Shown piece by piece: positions 1-9,969 of a stretch of DNA of 64,000 nt (positions are counted from its first letter, which is position 1; every line of letters starts with the position of its first letter). A program made the position numbers and the translations under genes. Under the pieces are notes generated by a model, which saw only the letters and a list, made by a program, of their open reading frames with translations, was not told the origin of the DNA and did no database searches. Source of the stretch: Pseudomonas gingeri. GTDB lineage: Bacteria > Pseudomonadota > Gammaproteobacteria > Pseudomonadales > Pseudomonadaceae. The stretch is taken from NCBI RefSeq assembly GCF_013386115.1, contig NZ_JACAOR010000008.1, positions 124,001-188,000 on the forward strand, written 5' to 3'.

Positions 1-367
1 CAAGTATATTGTCGCGCCACGGCTGTGGGCCGGCTTCATTTCCCTGCCGCTGCTGGCGATGATCTTCAGTGTGGTCGGGATCTGGGGCGGTTCGTGGGTG
101 GCGGTGGACTGGCTGGGTGTCTACGACGGCTCGTACTGGGCCAATATGCAGAACAGCGTGACCTTCAGCGGTGACGTGCTGAACGGGATTATCAAAAGTA
201 TCGTGTTCGCCTTCGTGGTGACCTGGATTGCCGTGTTTCAAGGCTACGACTGTGAACCCACCTCGGAAGGGATCAGCCGTGCCACGACCAAGACCGTGGT
301 CTATGCCTCGCTGGCAGTCCTCGGCCTGGACTTTATTCTGACCGCCTTGATGTTTGGAGATTTCTGA
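1..367 (+). CDS. mlaE: MlaE, phospholipid ABC transporter permease (5' truncated)
   Basis: The reading frame is open from base 2 and enters the window already inside the gene, so only the C-terminal ~121 residues are seen. They are hydrophobic, with three probable membrane segments and the GYDCEPTSEG stretch typical of MlaE/YrbE permeases. MlaE is the inner-membrane permease of the MlaFEDB complex, which moves phospholipids between the inner membrane and periplasmic MlaC. The stop codon overlaps the mlaD start (TGATG), and mlaD, mlaC and mlaB follow, which confirms the identity. Confidence 0.93.
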   Translation, partial: KYIVAPRLWAGFISLPLLAMIFSVVGIWGGSWVAVDWLGVYDGSYWANMQNSVTFSGDVLNGIIKSIVFAFVVTWIAVFQGYDCEPTSEGISRATTKTVVYASLAVLGLDFILTALMFGDF

Positions 368-834
368 TGCAAAACCGCACCCTGGAAATCGGTGTCGGCC
401 TTTTCTTGCTGGCTGGCATCCTGGCTTTGCTGTTGCTGGCATTGCGGGTCAGTGGACTGTCCCCGACGGCGAATACCGAAACCTATAAACTTTACGCCTA
501 CTTCGACAATATCGCCGGTTTGACTGTCAGAGCTAAAGTGACCATGGCCGGCGTAACCATCGGCAAGGTCACGGCGATCGATCTGGACCGCGACAGTTTC
601 ACCGGCCGGGTGACCATGCAAGTCGAAAAACGCGTGAACAACCTGCCGACTGACTCCACCGCGTCTATCCTCACCGCGGGCTTGCTCGGTGAGAAGTACA
701 TCGGTATCAGCGTTGGCGGGGAAGACACCCTGCTCAAGGATGGTGGAACCATCCATGACACCCAGTCGTCGCTGGTACTGGAAGATCTGATCGGTAAATT
801 CCTGCTCAATACCGTTAATAAAGACGCCAAATGA
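367..834 (+). CDS. mlaD: MlaD, MCE-domain phospholipid-binding subunit
   Basis: This 155-residue protein has one N-terminal membrane anchor (about residues 8-28, LLALRVSGL at its end) followed by a single MCE domain (about 38-115, containing IAGLTVRAKV and GLLGEKYIGI). MlaD forms the periplasmic hexameric ring on the Mla permease that hands lipids to and from MlaC. Length matches the usual ~150-180 residues. The start overlaps the mlaE stop by one base, so translational coupling is likely. Confidence 0.95.
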   Translation: MQNRTLEIGVGLFLLAGILALLLLALRVSGLSPTANTETYKLYAYFDNIAGLTVRAKVTMAGVTIGKVTAIDLDRDSFTGRVTMQVEKRVNNLPTDSTASILTAGLLGEKYIGISVGGEDTLLKDGGTIHDTQSSLVLEDLIGKFLLNTVNKDAK

Positions 835-845
835 GGAGTTTTTCC

Positions 846-1505
846 ATGATCTCTACCTTGCGCCGTAGCCTTCTGGTGTTGCTCGCGGCGCTGCCGCTGA
901 TGGGCAATGCCGTGGCGGCGCCTTCTGCCCACGACCTGGTGCAGGACACCACCAACCGCATGTTGGCCGACCTGTCGGCGAACAAGGAAAAGTACAAGCA
1001 GAACCCGTCGGACTTCTACAACTCGCTGAACAGCATCGTCGGTCCGGTGGTGGATGCCGAAGGTATTTCCAAGAGCATCATGACGGTCAAGTACTCGCGC
1101 AAGGCCACGCCCGAGCAGATGACCCGCTTCCAGGAAAACTTCAAGCGCGGGCTGTTCCAGTTCTACGGCAATGCCTTGCTCGAATACAACAACCAGGGCA
1201 TCACCGTCGATGCGCCGAAGGATGAGTCGGGCGACCGCACCAGCGTCGGCATGACCGTCAAGGGCAACAACGGCGCGGTCTACCCGGTGTCCTACACCCT
1301 TGAGAAGATCAACGGTGAGTGGAAGCTGCGCAACGTGATCATCAACGGCATCAACATCGGCAAGCTGTTCCGTGACCAGTTCGCCGATGCCATGCAGCGC
1401 AACGGCAACAACCTGGACAAGACCATCGACGGCTGGGCGGGTGAAGTGGAGAAGGCCAAGGCCGAATCCGAGAAGAACCCGCAGAAGGATAGCGGCGGTG
1501 AGTGA
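846..1505 (+). CDS. mlaC: MlaC, periplasmic phospholipid shuttle
   Basis: The product of about 219 residues begins with a Sec signal peptide (MISTLRRSLL, hydrophobic core, cleavage near AVAA) and then an MlaC/Ttg2D domain. I chose ATG 846 because an AGGAG lies about 7 bases upstream and the signal peptide then starts correctly; ATG 831 overlaps the mlaD stop and would add five residues. MlaC carries phospholipids across the periplasm between the outer-membrane MlaA complex and MlaFEDB. In Pseudomonas this operon is also called ttg2. Confidence 0.94.
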   Translation: MISTLRRSLLVLLAALPLMGNAVAAPSAHDLVQDTTNRMLADLSANKEKYKQNPSDFYNSLNSIVGPVVDAEGISKSIMTVKYSRKATPEQMTRFQENFKRGLFQFYGNALLEYNNQGITVDAPKDESGDRTSVGMTVKGNNGAVYPVSYTLEKINGEWKLRNVIINGINIGKLFRDQFADAMQRNGNNLDKTIDGWAGEVEKAKAESEKNPQKDSGGE

Positions 1506-1803
1506 AGCAAGCGTTCGCCTCGGCGAGCCGGGTGAATTGCACCTGGAGGGTGTGCTCGACTACAGCACCGGCCCGGCCTTGCGCAAGCAGGGCCAGGCGC
1601 TGATCAAGGCCAGCGAGGCGCTGGCCCTGGTGGTCGACTGTTCGGCCGTGAAGAAATCCAGCAGCGTCGGCCTGGCCCTGCTGCTGGCGTTCATGCGGGA
1701 CGCGGCGCAGGATGGCAAGTCGTTGAGCATCCGGGCGATGCCCCTGGACATGCGCGAAATCGCCGAAGTTTCCGAGTTGACGGAGCTGTTGGCCGTCCAT
1801 TGA
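1498..1803 (+). CDS. mlaB: MlaB, STAS-domain subunit of the Mla transporter
   Basis: The protein of 101 residues is a single STAS domain, with LALVVDCSAV and the helix-start SSSVGLALLLAF typical of MlaB. It is a cytoplasmic subunit that binds the MlaF ATPase and supports complex assembly. The start is taken as GTG 1498 (MSEASVRLG), which overlaps the mlaC stop by 8 bases; no ATG fits the domain. It is the last gene of the mla operon, followed by a terminator. Confidence 0.9.
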   Translation: MSEASVRLGEPGELHLEGVLDYSTGPALRKQGQALIKASEALALVVDCSAVKKSSSVGLALLLAFMRDAAQDGKSLSIRAMPLDMREIAEVSELTELLAVH

Positions 1804-1818
1804 TTGCCACAAACAGAC

Positions 1819-1870
1819 AAGCCCCCCGTCAGAGTCCTGCAATGCGGGGTTCGCAGGCGCGGGGCTTTTT
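1819..1870 (+). terminator. Rho-independent terminator after mlaB
   Basis: AAGCCCC and GGGGCTT flank a smaller inner pairing (CCTGC/GCAGG) and are followed by a T run. It separates the mla operon from ibaG. Confidence 0.75.
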
Positions 1871-1917
1871 TGTATGATGGCCGACCCGCGCGCGTTGGGC
1901 GCCGATCGAGGTTGAGC

Positions 1918-2169
1918 ATGCAGGCCACCGAAGTAAAGAGTTTCCTTGAAGAAAAACTGTCGGACTCTCTTCCACACATACAGGTTGAAGTTGAGGGCGA
2001 AGGCTGCAACTTTCAGCTGAATCTGATCAGCGACGAACTGGCGGCCCTGAGCCCGGTGAAGCGTCAGCAGAGCGTCTATGCCCATTTGAACCCGTGGATC
2101 GCCGATGGCAGCATCCATGCGGTCACTATGAAATTTTTCAGCCGCGCGGCCTGGGCCGAGCGCACCTGA
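1918..2169 (+). CDS. ibaG: BolA/IbaG family protein
   Basis: This 83-residue protein is a small BolA-like domain with the characteristic FQLNLISDELAALSPVKRQQ and YAHLNPWIADGSIHAV segments. BolA family members bind monothiol glutaredoxins with Fe-S clusters. The E. coli homologue (IbaG/YrbA) lies at the same place between mlaB and murA and is linked to acid stress. The frame is open further upstream, but ATG 1918 lies after the mlaB terminator and gives the normal family length. Confidence 0.92.
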   Translation: MQATEVKSFLEEKLSDSLPHIQVEVEGEGCNFQLNLISDELAALSPVKRQQSVYAHLNPWIADGSIHAVTMKFFSRAAWAERT

Positions 2170-2193
2170 GCCTGAACTGGCGTCGAGATTCCT

Positions 2194-3459
2194 ATGGATA
2201 AACTGATTATTACTGGCGGCGTTCGTCTTGATGGCGAAATCCGCATCTCCGGGGCAAAGAACTCTGCCCTGCCGATCCTGGCCGCCACCCTGCTGTGCGA
2301 TGGCCCGGTCACCGTGGCCAACCTGCCGCACCTGCACGACATCACCACCATGATCGAGCTGTTCGGGCGCATGGGCATCGAGCCAGTGATCGACGAAAAG
2401 CTCTCCGTGGAAATCGATCCGCGCACCATCAAGACCCTGATCGCACCGTACGAACTGGTGAAAACCATGCGTGCGTCGATCCTGGTGCTGGGCCCGATGG
2501 TTGCCCGTTTCGGCGAAGCCGAAGTCGCCCTGCCTGGCGGTTGCGCCATCGGCTCGCGTCCGGTCGACCTGCACATCCGTGGCCTCGAAGCCATGGGCGC
2601 GGTGATCGACGTCGAAGGCGGCTACATCAAGGCCAAGGCGCCGGAAGGCGGCCTGCGCGGGGCGAACTTCTTCTTCGATACCGTCTCCGTGACCGGTACC
2701 GAGAACATCATGATGGCCGCGGCCCTGGCCCGTGGTCGCAGCGTGCTGCAGAACGCCGCGCGGGAACCGGAAGTGGTCGACCTGGCGAACTTCCTGATCG
2801 CCATGGGCGCGAAGATCTCCGGCGCCGGCTCCGACACCATCACCATCGATGGCGTCGAGCGCCTGCATTCGGCGACCTACAAGGTCATGCCGGACCGTAT
2901 CGAAACCGGCACCTACCTGGTGGCGGCTGCCGTCACCGGCGGCCGGGTCAAGGTCAAGGATACCGATCCGACCATCCTTGAAGCGGTCCTGGAAAAGCTC
3001 AAGGAATCCGGCGCGGTGATCACCACCGGCGAAGACTGGATCGAGCTGAACATGCACGGCAAGCGGCCCAAGGCGGTCAACGTGCGCACCGCGCCGTACC
3101 CGGCGTTCCCGACCGACATGCAGGCCCAGTTCATCTCCCTCAACGCCATTGCCGAAGGCACTGGCGCGGTGATCGAGACCATCTTCGAAAACCGTTTCAT
3201 GCACGTGTACGAGCTGCACCGCATGGGCGCCAAGATCCAGGTCGAAGGCAATACCGCGATCGTCACCGGCACCGAGACCCTCAAGGGCGCTCCGGTCATG
3301 GCCACCGACCTGCGGGCTTCGGCCAGCCTGGTGATTTCGGCGCTGGCCGCCGAAGGCGACACGCTGATCGACCGCATCTACCACATCGACCGTGGCTACG
3401 AGTGCATCGAAGAGAAGCTGCAGATGCTCGGTGCCAAGATCCGCCGCGTTCCGGGCTAG
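2194..3459 (+). CDS. murA: MurA, UDP-N-acetylglucosamine 1-carboxyvinyltransferase
   Basis: The protein of 421 residues catalyses the first committed step of peptidoglycan synthesis, transfer of enolpyruvate from PEP to UDP-GlcNAc. It shows the two-domain EPSP-synthase-like fold. The substrate-binding Lys and Asn of GAKNS are at 22-23, and the catalytic Cys of LPGGCAIGSRP is at about 117, so a fosfomycin-sensitive Cys form is expected. Length is standard. It lies 24 bases after ibaG, and hisG follows after a REP pair. Confidence 0.98.
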   Translation: MDKLIITGGVRLDGEIRISGAKNSALPILAATLLCDGPVTVANLPHLHDITTMIELFGRMGIEPVIDEKLSVEIDPRTIKTLIAPYELVKTMRASILVLGPMVARFGEAEVALPGGCAIGSRPVDLHIRGLEAMGAVIDVEGGYIKAKAPEGGLRGANFFFDTVSVTGTENIMMAAALARGRSVLQNAAREPEVVDLANFLIAMGAKISGAGSDTITIDGVERLHSATYKVMPDRIETGTYLVAAAVTGGRVKVKDTDPTILEAVLEKLKESGAVITTGEDWIELNMHGKRPKAVNVRTAPYPAFPTDMQAQFISLNAIAEGTGAVIETIFENRFMHVYELHRMGAKIQVEGNTAIVTGTETLKGAPVMATDLRASASLVISALAAEGDTLIDRIYHIDRGYECIEEKLQMLGAKIRRVPG

Positions 3460-3466
3460 TGTCTGG

Positions 3467-3550
3467 GGGCCGGCTGGCTGGCGGTAGCGTTGTGTCAGGC
3501 AGCTGAGAGGTTGACTGACCGATTGCAATCGCCAGCAAGCCGGTTCCTAC
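3467..3550. repeat. REP pair (REPIN-like) between murA and hisG
   Basis: GGCCGGCTGGCTGGCGGT at the left and an inverted ATCGCCAGCAAGCCGG at the right form an imperfect inverted pair typical of Pseudomonas REP sequences. It is intergenic. Confidence 0.7.
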
Positions 3551-3614
3551 AAGGGACGCGGGTCTGTCTGTTAGAGTATTGCAATATCCTGAATTGAAGG
3601 ACCTAGGTTTTCCC

Positions 3615-4250
3615 ATGCTGACCATTGCACTGTCCAAGGGCCGCATCCTCGACGATACCCTGCCGCTGCTCGCCGAAGCGGGTATCGTGCCGACCGAGAA
3701 TCCGGACAAGAGCCGCAAGCTGATCATTCCGACGACCCAGGCCGACGTGCGCCTGCTGATCGTTCGCGCGACCGATGTGCCGACCTATGTCGAGCATGGT
3801 GCCGCCGATCTCGGTGTCGCCGGCAAGGATGTGCTGATGGAATACGGCGGCCAGGGCCTGTACGAGCCGCTGGACCTGCAGATCGCCCAATGCAAGCTGA
3901 TGACCGCCGGTGCGATCGGCGCGGTGGAGCCCAAGGGCCGGCTGCGCGTGGCGACCAAGTTCGTCAATGTCGCCAAGCGCTACTATGCCGAGCAGGGCCG
4001 TCAGGTCGATATCATCAAGCTGTACGGTTCGATGGAGCTGGCGCCGCTGATCGGCCTGGCCGACAAGATCATCGACGTCGTCGACACCGGCAACACCTTG
4101 CGGGCCAACGGCCTGGAGCCCCAGGAACTGATCGCGACCATCAGTTCGCGCCTGGTGGTGAACAAGGCGTCGATGAAAATGCAGCACGCCCGCATCCAGT
4201 CCCTGATCGACACCCTGCGCAAGGCAGTGGAGTCGCGACACCGCAGCTGA
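3615..4250 (+). CDS. hisG: HisG, ATP phosphoribosyltransferase (short form)
   Basis: This 211-residue protein starts MLTIALSKGRIL and carries the PRPP-binding stretch VDTGNTLRANGL. It condenses ATP with PRPP, the first step of histidine synthesis. It is the short form that lacks the C-terminal regulatory domain and therefore needs HisZ, which is not in this window. ATG 3615 is preferred over an upstream in-frame ATG (3579) because it matches the family N-terminus. hisD and hisC follow. Confidence 0.97.
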   Translation: MLTIALSKGRILDDTLPLLAEAGIVPTENPDKSRKLIIPTTQADVRLLIVRATDVPTYVEHGAADLGVAGKDVLMEYGGQGLYEPLDLQIAQCKLMTAGAIGAVEPKGRLRVATKFVNVAKRYYAEQGRQVDIIKLYGSMELAPLIGLADKIIDVVDTGNTLRANGLEPQELIATISSRLVVNKASMKMQHARIQSLIDTLRKAVESRHRS

Positions 4251-4391
4251 TTCACATGCGCGGCCTTGAGCCGCGCCCATCTATCCGTGTCATAGCCAGA
4301 ATTCTCAGGTGCCCACGCGGATGGCTTGGTAGTCTTGCGGCGCCTGAGATTTGCTGTTCCCAAGCATTCGCCAATTATTGAGGCCCTCGCT

Positions 4392-5729
4392 ATGACTACG
4401 TCTACCGCTATTCGCCGACTCAACGCTGCCGACCCGGATTTCGCCCATCATCTGGATCATCTGCTGAGCTGGGAAAGTGTGTCCGACGACTCGGTCAACC
4501 AGCGGGTGCTGGATATCATCAAGGCCGTGCGCGAGCGCGGCGATGCCGCCGTGGTCGAGTTCACCCGGCGTTTCGACGGCCTGGAAGTCGCCTCGATGGC
4601 CGACCTGATCCTGCCGCGCGAGCGCCTGGAACTGGCCCTGACCCGGATCACCGTGCCCCAGCGCGAGGCGCTGGAAAAGGCCGCCGAACGTGTGCGCAGC
4701 TACCACGAGAAGCAGAAGCAGGATTCCTGGAGCTACACCGAAGCCGATGGCACCGTGCTCGGCCAGAAGGTCACGCCCCTGGACCGCGCCGGTCTCTATG
4801 TCCCCGGCGGCAAGGCGTCCTACCCGTCATCGGTGCTGATGAACGCGATCCCGGCCAAGGTGGCCGGTGTCACCGAAGTGGTGATGGTGGTGCCGACCCC
4901 ACGCGGCGAGATCAACGAACTGGTACTGGCCGCGGCCTGCGTCGCCGGCGTCGACCGCGTCTTCACCATCGGTGGCGCGCAAGCGGTCGCCGCCCTGGCC
5001 TATGGCACGGAAAGCGTGCCGAAAGTCGACAAGGTCGTCGGTCCGGGCAACATCTACGTGGCGACCGCCAAGCGCCATGTGTTCGGCCAGGTCGGCATCG
5101 ACATGATCGCCGGCCCCTCGGAAATCCTCGTGGTCTGCGACGGCCAGACCGATCCGGACTGGATCGCCATGGACCTGTTCTCCCAGGCCGAGCACGACGA
5201 AGACGCCCAGGCGATCCTGGTCAGCCCGGATGCCGCGTTCCTCGACCAGGTGGCGGCGAGCATCGCCAGGCTGCTGCCGACCATGGAGCGCGCCGCCATC
5301 ATCGAAACCTCGATCAACGGCCGCGGTGCACTGATCCAGGTGCGCGACATGCAGCAGGCCATCGACGTGGTCAACCGCATCGCGCCGGAGCACCTGGAAC
5401 TGTCGGTCGCCGACCCGCAGGCCTGGCTGCCGCAGATCCGCCACGCCGGGGCGATCTTCATGGGCCGCCACACCAGCGAGGCGCTGGGCGATTATTGCGC
5501 CGGTCCCAACCACGTCCTGCCGACGTCGGGCACCGCCCGCTTTTCGTCGCCGCTGGGGGTGTATGACTTCCAGAAGCGTTCTTCGATCATCTTCTGCTCC
5601 GAGCAGGGCGCGTCCGAACTGGGCAAGACCGCCTCGGTGCTGGCCCGTGGCGAGTCCTTGACCGCCCACGCCCGCAGCGCGGAATACCGGATCGTCGCCG
5701 ATGACAACAAACAGGGGAAACAGGCATGA
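4392..5729 (+). CDS. hisD: HisD, histidinol dehydrogenase
   Basis: The protein of 445 residues oxidises L-histidinol to L-histidine in two NAD-dependent steps. Family landmarks are GLYVPGGKASYPSSVLMNAIP, the NAD-binding VVGPGNIYVA, the AGPSEILV signature, the zinc-site SQAEHDEDAQA and the PNHVLPTSG segment. ATG 4392 gives the usual N-terminus; the frame is open upstream. The stop overlaps the hisC start by four bases (ATGA), indicating coupling. Confidence 0.97.
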   Translation: MTTSTAIRRLNAADPDFAHHLDHLLSWESVSDDSVNQRVLDIIKAVRERGDAAVVEFTRRFDGLEVASMADLILPRERLELALTRITVPQREALEKAAERVRSYHEKQKQDSWSYTEADGTVLGQKVTPLDRAGLYVPGGKASYPSSVLMNAIPAKVAGVTEVVMVVPTPRGEINELVLAAACVAGVDRVFTIGGAQAVAALAYGTESVPKVDKVVGPGNIYVATAKRHVFGQVGIDMIAGPSEILVVCDGQTDPDWIAMDLFSQAEHDEDAQAILVSPDAAFLDQVAASIARLLPTMERAAIIETSINGRGALIQVRDMQQAIDVVNRIAPEHLELSVADPQAWLPQIRHAGAIFMGRHTSEALGDYCAGPNHVLPTSGTARFSSPLGVYDFQKRSSIIFCSEQGASELGKTASVLARGESLTAHARSAEYRIVADDNKQGKQA

Positions 5730-6778
5730 GCAAGTTCTGGAGTAAATTCGTCAAGGACCTGGTGCCCTATGTGCCGGGCGAGCAACCGAAGCTGACCCGG
5801 CTGGTCAAGCTCAACACCAATGAAAACCCCTACGGCCCGTCACCGAGGGCCCTGGCGGCGATGAAGGCCGAGGTCAACGACAACCTGCGCCTGTATCCGG
5901 ACCCCAACGGTGACCTGCTCAAGCACGCCGTGGCCGAGTACTACGGGGTGCAGACCAACCAGGTGTTCCTCGGCAACGGTTCCGACGAGGTCCTGGCGCA
6001 CATTTTCCACGGTCTGTTCCAGCAGGATAAGCCGCTGCTGTTCCCGGATATCAGCTACAGCTTCTATCCAGTGTATTGCGGCCTGTACGGCATCGACTTC
6101 GCCGCGCTGCCGCTGGACGAGCAGTTCCAGATCCGCGTCGCCGATTATGCCCGGCCCAATGGCGGGATCATCTTCCCCAACCCGAACGCGCCGACCGGCT
6201 GCCTGCTGGCACTGGAGGCGGTCGAGCAGATCCTCAAGGCCAGCCCCGATTCGGTGGTGGTGGTCGACGAGGCCTACATCGACTTCGGCGGCGAGACGGC
6301 CATCGGCCTGATCGACCGTTACCCGAACCTGCTGGTGACCCAGACCCTGTCCAAGTCACGCTCCCTGGCGGGCCTGCGGGTCGGTCTGGCGGTGGGGCAT
6401 CCTGACCTGGTGGAAGCCCTGGAGCGGATCAAGAACAGCTTCAACTCCTATCCGCTGGACCGCATGGCGATTGCCGGCGCGGCGGCGGCGTTCGAAGACC
6501 GGGAGTATTTCCAGCAGACCTGCAACAAGGTCATCGAAAGCCGCGAGTGGCTGGTGGCGCAGTTGCAGGCCAAGGGCTTCGAGGTGCTGCCGTCGGCGGC
6601 GAACTTCATCTTCGCCCGGCACCCGCAGCACGACGCGGCGGCGCTGGCGGCCAAGGTGCGTGAGCAGGGGGTGATCGTTCGTCACTTCAAGCAGGAGCGC
6701 ATCGCGCAGTTCCTGCGGATCACCATCGGCGCGCCGGAGCAGAACCAGGCGCTGATCGATGCATTGGGCGATCTCTGA
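5726..6778 (+). CDS. hisC: HisC, histidinol-phosphate aminotransferase
   Basis: This class-II PLP aminotransferase has 350 residues. It shows the substrate motif NTNENPYGPSP near the N-terminus, GNGSDEVL, NPNAPTG, VVDEAYIDF, and the PLP lysine in TLSKSRSLAGLR at residue 210. It converts imidazole-acetol phosphate and glutamate to histidinol phosphate. The histidine genes here form only a partial set (GDC); the others are not in the window. Confidence 0.97.
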   Translation: MSKFWSKFVKDLVPYVPGEQPKLTRLVKLNTNENPYGPSPRALAAMKAEVNDNLRLYPDPNGDLLKHAVAEYYGVQTNQVFLGNGSDEVLAHIFHGLFQQDKPLLFPDISYSFYPVYCGLYGIDFAALPLDEQFQIRVADYARPNGGIIFPNPNAPTGCLLALEAVEQILKASPDSVVVVDEAYIDFGGETAIGLIDRYPNLLVTQTLSKSRSLAGLRVGLAVGHPDLVEALERIKNSFNSYPLDRMAIAGAAAAFEDREYFQQTCNKVIESREWLVAQLQAKGFEVLPSAANFIFARHPQHDAAALAAKVREQGVIVRHFKQERIAQFLRITIGAPEQNQALIDALGDL

Positions 6779-6790
6779 CGGCTTGACCCT

Positions 6791-6836
6791 GTAGGAGCCG
6801 GCTTGCCGCCGCTAGCGTTGGCAAGCCGGCTCCTAC
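6791..6836. repeat. REP palindrome between hisC and algW
   Basis: A perfect 17-base inverted repeat, GTAGGAGCCGGCTTGCC with GGCAAGCCGGCTCCTAC, lies with a 12-base loop between the convergent hisC and algW genes. It is a typical Pseudomonas REP hairpin and may also act as a transcription barrier. Confidence 0.85.
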
Positions 6837-6860
6837 GCCGTACGTGGGAACGACAGCAAC

Positions 6861-8021
<1,161 letters not shown>

Positions 8022-8122
8022 TGAGCAAGTCCTGGGAGGTTGCAGGCCATGTCGGACGGCCCATAATGTCGCGCATTATACGAGGCTGCGAGCGCCTCTG
8101 AACGGGATATTCAGGAGTTTTT

Positions 8123-8881
8123 ATGGCCGTTGCATTAAGTACCCTGGTGGAGGAGGCGGACCGCTTCCTCGGCAGTTCGCGAATTGCCGATTATTGCCCC
8201 AATGGCCTGCAGGTCGAAGGTCGGCCACAGGTCACGCGCATCGTCAGTGGCGTCACCGCCAGCCAGGCGTTGCTCGACGCGGCGGTCGAGGCCGGAGCCG
8301 ACCTGATCCTGGTGCATCACGGTTATTTCTGGAAGGGCGAGGACCCCTGTGTGGTGGGCATGAAGCAGCGTCGGCTGAAAACCCTGCTCAAGCACGACAT
8401 CAGTCTGCTGGCCTACCACCTGCCGCTGGACCTGCATCCGGAGGTGGGCAACAACGTGCAATTGGCCCGGCAGCTGGATATCACCGTCGAAGGCCCGCTG
8501 GATCCCGAGAACCCGAAAATCGTCGGCCTGGTGGGTTCGCTCGGCGAACCGATGACCCCGCGGGATTTTGCCCGCAAGGTCCAGGATGCCCTGGGGCGCG
8601 AGCCGTTGCTGATCGAAGGCAGCGAGATGATCCGGCGGGTCGGCTGGTGCACCGGTGGCGGCCAGGGCTATATCGACCAGGCGGTGCTGGCCGGGGTCGA
8701 CCTGTACCTGAGCGGCGAGGCGTCCGAGCAGACGTTCCACAGCGCCCGGGAAAACGACATCAGCTTTATCGCCGCCGGTCACCATGCCACCGAACGTTAT
8801 GGCGTGCAGGCCCTGGGCGACTACCTGGCCCGGCGGTTTGCCCTGGAACACCTGTTCATCGATTGCCCGAATCCGATCTGA
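8123..8881 (+). CDS. Nif3-like / YbgI dinuclear-metal hydrolase family protein
   Basis: This 252-residue protein belongs to the Nif3/YbgI (DUF34) family. It starts with VEEADRFLG and YCPNGLQVEG and carries the metal-ligand motif ILVHHGYFWKG near residue 65 and AGHHATERYGV near the C-terminus. Family members form toroidal hexamers with a two-metal site and have been called GTP cyclohydrolase I type 2-like, but the reaction is not settled. It is divergent from algW and 160 bases before cysD. Confidence 0.92.
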   Translation: MAVALSTLVEEADRFLGSSRIADYCPNGLQVEGRPQVTRIVSGVTASQALLDAAVEAGADLILVHHGYFWKGEDPCVVGMKQRRLKTLLKHDISLLAYHLPLDLHPEVGNNVQLARQLDITVEGPLDPENPKIVGLVGSLGEPMTPRDFARKVQDALGREPLLIEGSEMIRRVGWCTGGGQGYIDQAVLAGVDLYLSGEASEQTFHSARENDISFIAAGHHATERYGVQALGDYLARRFALEHLFIDCPNPI

Positions 8882-8916
8882 ACCTGTGGGAGCAAAGCTG
8901 ATCTGGCCAAACACTG

Positions 8917-8934
8917 CGGTATATTCTTATACCG
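8917..8934. promoter_or_regulatory. Inverted repeat upstream of cysD
   Basis: CGGTATA-TTCT-TATACCG is a perfect 7-base-arm inverted repeat about 105 bases before cysD. The position suits an operator for sulfur control, but it does not match a CysB box that I can recognise. A possible -10 (TAGAAT) follows about 30 bases later. Confidence 0.4.
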
Positions 8935-9038
8935 TTTCGATCTAGCTGGCCACCTCAATAGAATAGGTCGCTGTGCTAGCATGCCTCGCTCGAACACGGC
9001 CCGCTGGCCGTCCATAAGAACGCTTTTCGTGAGTAGCC

Positions 9039-9956
9039 ATGGTCGACAAACTGACGCATCTGAAACAGCTGGAGGCGGAAAGCATCCATATCATCCGCGA
9101 GGTGGCCGCCGAGTTCGATAACCCGGTGATGCTGTACTCCATCGGTAAAGACTCCGCCGTGATGCTGCACCTGGCGCGCAAGGCGTTTTTCCCGGGCAAG
9201 CTGCCGTTTCCGGTGATGCATGTCGACACCCGCTGGAAATTCCAGGAGATGTACGCGTTCCGCGACAAGATGGTCGCCGAACTGGGCCTGGACCTGATCA
9301 CCCATGTGAATCCGGACGGCGTGGCGCAAGGCATCAACCCCTTCACCCACGGCAGCGCCAAGCACACCGACATCATGAAGACCGAGGGCCTCAAGCAGGC
9401 CCTGGACAAGCATGGCTTCGACGCGGCCTTCGGCGGCGCGCGGCGTGACGAAGAGAAGTCCCGCGCCAAGGAGCGCGTGTATTCCTTCCGCGACAGCAAG
9501 CACCGCTGGGACCCGAAGAACCAGCGCCCGGAGCTGTGGAACGTCTACAACGGCAAGGTCAACAAGGGCGAGTCGATCCGCGTCTTCCCGCTGTCGAACT
9601 GGACCGAACTGGACATCTGGCAGTACATCTACCTCGAAGGCATCCCGATCGTGCCGCTGTACTTCGCCGCCGAGCGTGAAGTCATCGAGAAGAACGGCAC
9701 CCTGATCATGATCGACGACGAGCGGATCCTCGAGCACCTGTCCGACGAGGACAAGGCGCGTATCGTCAAGAAGAAGGTGCGTTTCCGTACCCTTGGCTGC
9801 TACCCGTTGACGGGCGCGGTGGAGTCCGAGGCTGAAACCCTCACGGACATCATTCAGGAAATGCTCCTGACGCGTACTTCCGAACGCCAGGGCCGGGTCA
9901 TCGATCACGATGGCGCAGGTTCCATGGAAGACAAGAAACGTCAGGGCTATTTCTAA
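9039..9956 (+). CDS. cysD: CysD, sulfate adenylyltransferase small subunit
   Basis: The protein of 305 residues is a PP-loop ATP pyrophosphatase with the signature MLYSIGKDSAVMLHLA at about residues 28-43 and GARRDEEKSRAKER further on. With CysN it makes adenosine-5'-phosphosulfate from ATP and sulfate, the first step of assimilatory sulfate activation. cysNC follows after 13 bases, and the pair is expected to be induced by sulfur limitation through CysB. Confidence 0.97.
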   Translation: MVDKLTHLKQLEAESIHIIREVAAEFDNPVMLYSIGKDSAVMLHLARKAFFPGKLPFPVMHVDTRWKFQEMYAFRDKMVAELGLDLITHVNPDGVAQGINPFTHGSAKHTDIMKTEGLKQALDKHGFDAAFGGARRDEEKSRAKERVYSFRDSKHRWDPKNQRPELWNVYNGKVNKGESIRVFPLSNWTELDIWQYIYLEGIPIVPLYFAAEREVIEKNGTLIMIDDERILEHLSDEDKARIVKKKVRFRTLGCYPLTGAVESEAETLTDIIQEMLLTRTSERQGRVIDHDGAGSMEDKKRQGYF

Positions 9957-9969
9957 ACAGGGTCTAAGC

